NCBI GenBank assembly: GCA_963724195.1
Contig: CAVRTQ010000022.1
Location: 1 to 64,000, forward strand
Source: Solirubrobacter sp963724195
GTDB lineage: Bacteria; Actinomycetota; Thermoleophilia; Solirubrobacterales; Solirubrobacteraceae
Length of the DNA stretch: 64,000 nucleotides
Direction: 5' to 3'
The number at the start of each line of letters is the position of its first letter. The stretch's first letter is position 1. Below are positions 1 through 7,600 of this stretch, one piece after another. The notes beneath the pieces are model-generated. The model made no database searches and was not told the DNA's origin. It saw nothing but the letters and a program-made list of their open reading frames with translations. The translations under genes were made by a program, and so were the position numbers.

Positions 1-3000
1 CCGGTGACCGTGAACGTCTCCGTCCGGGTGGTCACGAGGCCGGCCAGATCCTCGGCCTTGACGACGACCGTGTGCTGGCCCTGGGTCAGCTGCGCGGCGC
101 GCAGCTTGTCCAGCGAAGCCTGCGGCTGACCGTCGAGGACCACCGAGGTGATCGTGGCGCCGCCGGAGCCAGGCACGAAGTCGGTCGCGCGGATCACGAC
201 CGGGGTCGAGACCTTGCCGTCAGTCAGCCCGTCCAGGTGGATCGTCGGGGCGGTGGTGTCGATCTTCACCGGCAGCGTGGCGACGTTGGAGACGTTGCCG
301 CTCGTGTCCCAGACGCGGAACGAGATCACGTGCGAGCCCGGCTGGGTGATGACGACGGTGTTGCCGAGCTCACGCCCGGACCCGAACTGGTCGGCGTAGC
401 TGCTCTGCAGCCAGTTCTGGCCGCCGTCGAACGAGTACTCGCGCGCGTAGATCGAGCCGTTGTCGGTCGGCGACATCGTGAGCGTCGGCGCCGACGTGTA
501 CCAGCCGTTCTTGCCGGTGGGCGCGGCCGGCGCCCAGACGCCGGTGACGGTCGGGGGCGTGACGTCGGTGACGCCGTCGCCGGTGAACGTGAACGCGTCC
601 AGGGTCAGGCCGTCGGTCTGCGCTGAGACGTACAGGCGGCCGCTGCCCGAGGGCACGTTGGCCGCGTTCGCCAGCGCGGTCGAGACCGTCTTCCAGCCGG
701 CGCCGGCCGGGACCGTCACGGTCGCGAACGGCGTCGCGGTCGGGCTGTTCCATCGCAGTGCGAGCTGGCCCGTTCCCGAGGCGCGGGTGACCACGCTGGT
801 GATGTTGAGCAGGCTGACGGGGTCGAACGCGATCCAGTCGCCCGTGCCGAACGAGGCGACAGCGGCCTTCGCGGACGCCGTGTCGTCCTCGACCGTCGTG
901 ATGCCCTGAGACGCGTCCGCGTGCTCGGCCTGCATCACCTTGGGGTTCAGGATCACCTTGGTGGTGCCGGTCGCGCCGGCCACGCCGTTGGCGCCGGCGT
1001 CGGTGTAGCTGACCTCCAGGATCGTGTAGACGTTCTCGGTCTCGCCGTGCTCGGCACCGTCCGGGTAGATCGGCGCGCCGACCTTGCAGCCGACACCGGT
1101 CGTGAACGGGTGCGCATGCGACGCGTGCCCGAGATAGATCGTCCAGCGCACGCGGTTGCACGTGATCGCCCCCGTGTCCTCCGGGTCTGAGACCTGAATC
1201 TGGAACACCGACGCGCGACCCCAGTCGGTGAAGCCACCGTCGGGCGGCGTGAGCAGCGACACCGTCGGCGCGGTGTTGCCGACCGAGATCGCCTTCGCGG
1301 ACACACCCGCCTTGCCGGCGGAGTCCGTCGCCCGCAGACGCGCGTTGTACAGGCCGTTCGTGCTGTAGGTGAAGCTGGCCGTGGCGCCGGTCGCGTCCCA
1401 CGTGCCGTTGCCGTCGAAGTCCCACTCGTAGGTGAGCGTGTCCCCGTCCGGGTCGGTCGAGGCGCCGGCGTTGAATGCGACGGTCAGCGGCGCGGCCCCA
1501 CCGGAGCTGCGGTCGACGGCGATCGACGCACGCGGGCGTTTGTTGCCGGGGCTGTAGTCGACTCGCACGAGGTTGCGCGTGATGTGGTTGAGCACGTAGA
1601 GCGCGCCGTCCGGGCCGAACTCGAGGTCGATCGGGCCGTCCCACAGCGGGTAGCCGCGCGCGCCGAGCTCGAGGTTCGAGAAGAAGTTCTCGATCTTGGT
1701 GATCGGCCCGTTGGGCTTGGTCAGGCTGAAGGCGGCGACGTAGTCCTGGGAGTACTCGCCGAAGAACGCCTTGCCGTCCCAGTAGGCCGGGAACTGCGTC
1801 GGGGACGGGTTCGCCGGGTTGTGGCGGTAGATCGGGCCGGCCATCGGCGCCTGCTCGATGTTCTCAGCGAAGCTCGTCAGCTCGGGATACGCGGGGTTGT
1901 CGCAATCCGCAGGTGCGAGCGTGCGGCAGTTGCGGTCGCCGTACCAGACGGTGGCGGGCCGCGCCGGCGGGAGGTCGACGAGACCGGTGTTGTTGCGTGA
2001 CGTGTTCTTGATCGCGCCGCAGTTGAAGAACTCGCGCGGCGTCGACGTGACGAAGTTCCAGTTGTTGTAGGGCTTGAGGTTGTCGCCGGTGCAGTACGGC
2101 CAACCGCTGTTGTGCGCCCCACCCGTCACCGAGACGGCGTTCCACTCCACGAGGCCCATCGGCCCGCGGGTGGGATCGTCACGACCGGCGTCGGGACCGT
2201 AGTCGCCCCACACCAGCGTGCCCGACTGCCGGTCGATGTTCATCCGGAACGGGTTGCGCAGACCCATCACGTAGATCTCGGGCCGTGTGCCCATCGTGCC
2301 TGGCGTGAACAGGTTGCCCTGCGGGATCGTGTACGTGCCGTCGGGCTGGACCTTGATGCGCAGGATCTTGCCGCGCAGATCGTTGGTGTTGCCCGCGCCG
2401 CGGCGCGCGTCGACGGCTGGGCTCTGCCCGGGCGAGTCGTTGATCGGCGCGTAGCCGGCGGCGTTGCCCGCCCCCGCGCCCGTGTTGTCGCCCGTGGCAA
2501 GGTAGAGGTTGCCTTCGGCGTCCCAGTCGACATCGCCAGCGACGTGGTTGCCGCCGCCCCGGTTGTGCTCGACCTTGATGATGTCCTGCTTGGTTGTCAG
2601 ATCCAGCGCCTGGGCTGCGGGATCCCACTTGAAGCGCGACAGGACCATGTAGCCCTTCCAGCGATCCCAGTACGCCTCGGTCTCACCGGCCGGCAGCGTG
2701 GCCGGCGCGTTGCCCGTCGGCACCTGCTCCGGGTACGGCGCGTCCATCTTCGTGGGGGCGTAGTACAGGTACACCCACCGGTTGTTCGCGAAGTCCGGAT
2801 CCAGCGAGACGGTCTGCATCCCCTGCTCGCCGCTGGTGTAGACGTCGAACGAGTTGATGACCTTCGTCGTGCCAGCCACCGGGTCCGTGAGCCGGATCTG
2901 GCCGTTGCGCGCCGTGTGCAGGACCTTGAGGTCCGGCATCACCGCGAGGTCGATCGGCTCGGCGACGTCGGTCGTGAGCACGACCGGGTCGTAGTTGTCC

Positions 3001-3104
3001 CAGTTGAGCGCGGCCTCCTGCGCCTGCGCTCCGGGTGTTGTCGCCGCCGCCAGCGCAGCGGCGATCGCCGCCGCTCCCGCGGCTCGTCTTGACCAACTGG
3101 ACAA
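1..3104 (-). CDS. Secreted PQQ-type sugar dehydrogenase/PKD/carbohydrate-binding protein, partial
   Basis: The reading frame is open without a stop from a TTG start (3104) to the left edge, at least 1034 codons, so the C-terminus is missing. The start follows GAGGGGAGAG, and residues 1-27 form a short signal peptide ending near AQA. A glucose/sorbosone-dehydrogenase-like beta-propeller (residues about 30-510; motifs GMQTVSLDPDF, GDNTGAGAGN, RGPMGLVEWN) is followed by a PKD domain (about 520-595, TYEWDFDGNGTWD), a CBM6-like domain (about 720-845, DWIAFDP) and Ig-like repeats (REYSFDGGQNW). It is a paralogue of the protein at 4651-10392 and probably also ends in a ThuA domain outside the window. 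Family knowledge suggests oxidation of an extracellular sugar; the substrate is unknown. Confidence 0.85.
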   Translation of the reverse strand, partial: MSSWSRRAAGAAAIAAALAAATTPGAQAQEAALNWDNYDPVVLTTDVAEPIDLAVMPDLKVLHTARNGQIRLTDPVAGTTKVINSFDVYTSGEQGMQTVSLDPDFANNRWVYLYYAPTKMDAPYPEQVPTGNAPATLPAGETEAYWDRWKGYMVLSRFKWDPAAQALDLTTKQDIIKVEHNRGGGNHVAGDVDWDAEGNLYLATGDNTGAGAGNAAGYAPINDSPGQSPAVDARRGAGNTNDLRGKILRIKVQPDGTYTIPQGNLFTPGTMGTRPEIYVMGLRNPFRMNIDRQSGTLVWGDYGPDAGRDDPTRGPMGLVEWNAVSVTGGAHNSGWPYCTGDNLKPYNNWNFVTSTPREFFNCGAIKNTSRNNTGLVDLPPARPATVWYGDRNCRTLAPADCDNPAYPELTSFAENIEQAPMAGPIYRHNPANPSPTQFPAYWDGKAFFGEYSQDYVAAFSLTKPNGPITKIENFFSNLELGARGYPLWDGPIDLEFGPDGALYVLNHITRNLVRVDYSPGNKRPRASIAVDRSSGGAAPLTVAFNAGASTDPDGDTLTYEWDFDGNGTWDATGATASFTYSTNGLYNARLRATDSAGKAGVSAKAISVGNTAPTVSLLTPPDGGFTDWGRASVFQIQVSDPEDTGAITCNRVRWTIYLGHASHAHPFTTGVGCKVGAPIYPDGAEHGETENVYTILEVSYTDAGANGVAGATGTTKVILNPKVMQAEHADASQGITTVEDDTASAKAAVASFGTGDWIAFDPVSLLNITSVVTRASGTGQLALRWNSPTATPFATVTVPAGAGWKTVSTALANAANVPSGSGRLYVSAQTDGLTLDAFTFTGDGVTDVTPPTVTGVWAPAAPTGKNGWYTSAPTLTMSPTDNGSIYAREYSFDGGQNWLQSSYADQFGSGRELGNTVVITQPGSHVISFRVWDTSGNVSNVATLPVKIDTTAPTIHLDGLTDGKVSTPVVIRATDFVPGSGGATITSVVLDGQPQASLDKLRAAQLTQGQHTVVVKAEDLAGLVTTRTETFTVT

Positions 3105-3124
3105 AGTGCTCTCCCCTCAGGTTG

Positions 3125-3510
3125 AGCGCTTTTAATACCAATCTTTGGCTTAAAATGGCAAGTCGACGGTGCTGCCCGGCGATCGCGCGCACCGCGTCGG
3201 CGATCGAGTCGGAGCCGCGGACGAACGCTGTGTCGAGTCGCTGACGCTTCAGGAAGGCCAGGGTGAGACGGCCCTCCGTCGTCCGCGTTCGCTGGTTGAG
3301 CCTTCCCGGGCACACAAGGACCGTCGCCGGCAACCGGAGGTCCTCGGCCGTGATCCGCAGGGAGTTCGTCACGATCGTCAATTCGCGCGCGGGGGAGCCG
3401 GCGAGCGCCTTGGCCAGCGCCAGCGAACCGTCAGAGCCATCGATGAAGATCGTCTCGCCGAACCCGATGCGGTCGGCGAGCCGGGCGATCCAGTCGTCGT
3501 ATGCCGCTGA
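3125..3510 (-). pseudogene. DeoR-family regulator remnant (sensor domain only)
   Basis: One minus-strand frame encodes the C-terminal sugar-phosphate sensor of a DeoR-type repressor: IFIDGSDGSLALAKAL, LTIVTNSLRI, VLVCPGRLNQRTRTTEGRL, FLKRQRLDTAFVRGSD. No N-terminal helix-turn-helix can be read upstream, and the frame runs into the dehydrogenase leader without the usual C-terminal end, so it is truncated at both ends. DeoR proteins typically sit beside sugar-use genes, as here. It is probably a decayed local regulator. Confidence 0.6.
3130..3155. promoter_or_regulatory. AT-rich palindrome upstream of the dehydrogenase gene
   Basis: TTTTAA and TTAAAA (3130-3135 and 3150-3155) flank CCAA-TCT-TTGG (3138-3148), a nested near-palindrome in otherwise GC-rich DNA. 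It lies 26 bp upstream of the TTG start at 3104. It could be an operator for a sugar regulator (DeoR or ROK type). This is inference from symmetry and position only. Confidence 0.4.
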
Positions 3511-3637
3511 AGGTCGTGGGCAACTGCTGCCGTTGACTGTGCGCTGAACGCCGTGTCCGCCAGTCGCCTGCCAGGGCGTGGATTCGCCGCGACCGCCAGA
3601 GCTCGATCAGGCCGGAGCAGCTCAGGTGCCGTCGATC

Positions 3638-4495
3638 TCACGCGAAGACCGCCTTGAGATGGGCGATTCCGTCTACCGCGATCGCGTCCTGGGACTTCGC
3701 AAGCTGCCGCCAGACCGACGCGGCGGTGGCGATCGATTCGTTCTCGGCGGTGAACGACTCAATGACCACGGCGCCGCCATAGTCGATGTCCGAGAGTGCG
3801 TCCCGGATGCCGTTCCAGTCGAAGTGGTCGGCTCCCGGCGCTCCTCGATCGTTCGCGCACAGGTGGACGTGAGCGAGGCGATCCCCTGCCAGCCGGTACG
3901 CTCCGGCGACGTCCCGCTCTTCGACGTTGGCGTGGTAGTTGTCCACCAAGAGGCCGCTGCCCTCGGCGGGAAGGCCGTCGAGCACCTCAAGGGCCTGCTC
4001 GACCGTATTGATGACGCTGGTCTCGTAGCGAACGAGCGGCTCGATCGCGACCCGCACTCCGCGCTCCGCGCCGTACTCGCACACCGGCGTCAACGCGGTA
4101 CGGAGCTCGGCGTAGACCGCCGCCCGCTCCTGGCCGGACATGCGCCAGGTGCGGCCGACCGAGGCGTAGATCGGGCCGGCGATGACGGCCGATCCGACCG
4201 TCGCCGCCGCGTCGATACTGCGCTGGAGGAACTCCTGCGTCGAGGCGATCGTGCCCGCGTCACTGGCACACAACTCGCGGCCCGGGGCCATGGCGATGCA
4301 GATCGACGCACCGAGTCCATGCTCCTTGAGCAACTCAGCCGTGCGGTCCGGATCCCAATCGGTGAGGTTCTCGATCGGCAGTTCGATCAGGTCGAACCCC
4401 CACTGGCTCAGTCGCGGCACGAGCTCGACCAGTTGCTCGTCCGTTACGGGGGACGTCCAGATCCAGGTGTTGGCGCCGATCGGCGGACGAGTCAT
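3638..4495 (-). CDS. Sugar phosphate isomerase/epimerase (xylose-isomerase-like TIM barrel)
   Basis: Intact 285-residue protein of the AP-endonuclease-2/xylose isomerase-like TIM-barrel superfamily, resembling ketose 3-epimerases and inositol-catabolism isomerases. Visible motifs are GANTWIW near the N-terminus, GFDLIELPIENL, and likely metal ligands Glu in VAIEPLVRYE, Asp/His in LLVDNYHANVEE, His in HVHLCAND and Glu in VVIESF. The ATG at 4495 is chosen because AAGGAG lies 8 nt upstream; longer starts extend into a hairpin. It is cytoplasmic and lies between the two paralogous secreted dehydrogenases, suggesting it handles their imported product. Exact substrate unknown. Confidence 0.85.
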   Translation of the reverse strand: MTRPPIGANTWIWTSPVTDEQLVELVPRLSQWGFDLIELPIENLTDWDPDRTAELLKEHGLGASICIAMAPGRELCASDAGTIASTQEFLQRSIDAAATVGSAVIAGPIYASVGRTWRMSGQERAAVYAELRTALTPVCEYGAERGVRVAIEPLVRYETSVINTVEQALEVLDGLPAEGSGLLVDNYHANVEERDVAGAYRLAGDRLAHVHLCANDRGAPGADHFDWNGIRDALSDIDYGGAVVIESFTAENESIATAASVWRQLAKSQDAIAVDGIAHLKAVFA

Positions 4496-4545
4496 GCAGA
4501 AGCTCCTTGATGGGTTGAGTCGATGGTGCGGTGCGTTTCGCAGGC

Positions 4546-4607
4546 CATGCACCGCGGCCGCCGCGGCACGCGTCCGGAGACGTGTGCCGCGACGGCCGCC
4601 GTGCATG
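4546..4607. terminator. Long hairpin between giant dehydrogenase and epimerase genes
   Basis: Two 29-nt arms (4546-4574 and 4579-4607) match at 26 of 29 positions around a CGGA loop; the arms begin and end with CATGCAC/GTGCATG. It lies just downstream of the 4651-10392 gene and upstream of the epimerase start. There is no T-tract, so it may act as an RNA processing or attenuation structure rather than a simple intrinsic terminator. Confidence 0.6.
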
Positions 4608-4650
4608 ACACGCCGGCCCTCAGCAACTGCCGAGGACCGGCGTGATGCGA

Positions 4651-7600
4651 TCAGCGACTGACTGGGATGCGCAGTGTCGCTGTCCGGGTGGACTTGCGGT
4701 CGCCCGAGCTCAGGGTCACGGTCGCGACGACTCGGGCCTTGCCCGCCCGACGCGCGTCACCGATCGCTTTGGCCTTGAACGGGAGGACCACGGACGACGC
4801 GACGCGGCTGGACTTCACCGCGACCGATCGCGCCCGGGTGTTCCGCGCCTCGAGCCGGGCCTTGATGGCCAACCGACCGGCGCCGGTCGAGCTGATCTGC
4901 AGGCTCACCCGATCACCCTTCTGGACGATGCGCACGCTGCGCAGCGCTGCGGCGGTCTGCGGCTTAGGCGCCTCGGCGCCCGAGGCCGCGGTGTTCGCTG
5001 CGGTTGTCTGAGCGCCGGTCGTCGTGGGCTCCGCCGCGCCGTCGGCGACGGAACTCGGCTTCCCGGCCGCTTCTGCCGGCGGCGCCGCCTCGTCGGGCAC
5101 GCCGCCGCCGGAGCGGATCGCGCGCATCCACTCGATCAGGTCATTGACCTTGGCCGTGAAGGCGAGGCGCTTCTCGCGGTCGGAGATGGCCGCGTTGGCG
5201 GCCGTCCGCAGCTCCTGCAGCGTGGCGATCGCCGCCACCGGGTCGTTCGCCATGTACTTCGTCTGAGCGGCCGTCAAGCTGCTCCGCAGCGACGCTGCGA
5301 CCGCGTCGCTGAACGTGCCGTCGGACAGGCGCAGCGTGATGAGCTCGTTCACCTCGCGATGTGAGGTGCAGTTCGCCGGCAGGACACCGGCTGCCGTCTG
5401 GATGCCGCGCACGAGCATCCGGAGGTAGTCCTGGTCGTAGAAGAACTCGCGATTGTGACCGAGGCCCTGGAACCAGACCCGGCCGCCCTCGAAGTTCTGG
5501 CACCACGAGATCGGATGGTCGCCCATCAGGCCTCGGTAGCCGTTGCCCCAACGGGTGTTCGTGAGCATGTTGAGGTCGGTGCGGTAGGTGCTCTCGTCGA
5601 GGTTCATCAGGACGTGAGACCCCGCCCGGGCGCTCGACCGGTAGTTGTGGAACTCGTCATGGACGCTCCACCGCGTCTTGAGGTGCTCGGTGGCCGGGTG
5701 CGAATGGTCTTCGGTGACCGTCACGCCCGGGAAGCAGGGCTCACACGGGGGGTTGGTGCTCAGCGGACCCTGCGGATGGTTGGAGAAGACGGCACCGACC
5801 ATCTTCCCGTACCACTCCCAGTCCTTGAGCGTGTCGCCCGCCGCGTGCACGCCGGCGTACCCACCGCCGGCGCGGATGTAGCCCTGGAGCGCTGCGCGCT
5901 CGGAGTCGTTCATGATCGATCCGCCCGTGTTCAGGAACACCACGGCGCGGTACTGCGCGAGGTTCTCGGCCGTCGTGAACGGCGTGCTCGGCAACGAGAC
6001 CGCCGGCAGCGCCGGGTCGTACACGTCCACGTTGAACCCGTGCTCGCGCCCGAGGCGCTGGACAGCCACGATCCCGTCGGGGATCGCGTTGTGGCGGAAG
6101 CCGCTGGTACGCGTGAACACGAGCACCTTGTACGCCGCGTTCGGATCGGCCTCCTGACGCACCGGGTTCACGACCGGTCGTGCCTGCGGCCGTTCGACGG
6201 GCGCGGACGTGACACCGGTGCCGGCGTTGGACGGCAAGCCGTCGACCACCTGGGTCGCGAGTCCCTCGGCGTCGCGGACGAGAGCGGCTCGCACCGTTCG
6301 GTCCTGGACGTCGCTGCGGACCACTGCGGCGAGCTGCCGCAGGTAGCGCGCGGCGGAAGCCGGACGCCCCTGGTCAACGGCCCGCTTGGCGATCTCGAGG
6401 TAGTCCTCGAGATCCGTCGCCGTCGCCTGCGTGACCTTCCCGGCCTCGACGTGGCGATCGAGGATCGCGTCGAAGTCCGCGAACGACGTCGTGACGACGA
6501 AGGTCAGGGTGTAGGCCGCCGCGTTGCCCGCGACGTCGTTGACCGTGACGCGGAGACGATGCGTCCCGAGCGAGAGCGTGGACAGGTCGATCGGGTGGCG
6601 CGGGATCTCGGTCCCGTCGAGGACGAGCTTGAGCACGCCCGGGTTGTTGAGCCCGTCTCGGCTCCCGTCCCCCGACCCGGGCTGCGGATCCGTGGCCTTG
6701 GGGGTCAGGACCTTCGAGTTGCCGATCCGGCCCTCCACGAGGTCGTTGAACTCGACTTCGGCCGGCCGCGTGTCGATCTGGACCACGATGGTGCCGACCG
6801 GCGAGACGTTCCCGCCCGTGTCGCGCGCACGGAACCGGACGGTCGTCGCGCCTTCCTGCGTGATCGTCGCCGTTCCGGCGTCGTTGGTCGGCAGCCAGGT
6901 CGCGCCGCCGTCGAGTGAGTACTCACGCGCGGCGATCGCGCCCGCGTCGGTCGCGGTGAGGTTCAAGGTCACCGGACCCACGTACCAGCTGTTGTTCCCC
7001 GTGGGCGTGCCGGGCGTGAGCGCGGCGGTGACGGTCGGGGCCGTCGTGTCGAACTCGCCGAGCAGCTGTCCGACATCGCGGACCAGCACGGTGCGAGCGT
7101 CCGCGTCCGTAAGGGCACGCGCGGCCGCCAGCAGCTCGTTGAGGGCCGTGATGCGAGCGTCACCGGTCGACCCGCCGGCGCGTGTCGCCAGCGTGCGCAG
7201 CGCCGCTGCCGCGTCGGCCGGAATGCGGCCCGCGGAGGCGAACCGATCGATCAGCGCGGTGATGTCGGCGACCGACGTCGTGACCGTGAACGTCTCGGTC
7301 TTGGTGGTGCGGTTGCCGGCGATGTCACGAGCCTCGACGACGATCGTGTGCGTCCCCAAGCTGAGCTTGGACACATCCACGGAGTCGCCGGTGAAGGCCG
7401 TTCCGTCGAGCTTGGCGCTCACGATGGACGCGCCGCCTGAGCCGGGAGCGAAGTCGCTGAGCATGACCTTGATCGTGCCCGAGTCGCCGATCTTCCCGTC
7501 CTGCAGGCCTTCCAGCGCGACGGTCGGCGCGGTGCGATCGATCTTCACGCGCAGGGACCCGATATTCGAGACGTTCATGCTCGTGTCGAACACCCTGAAG

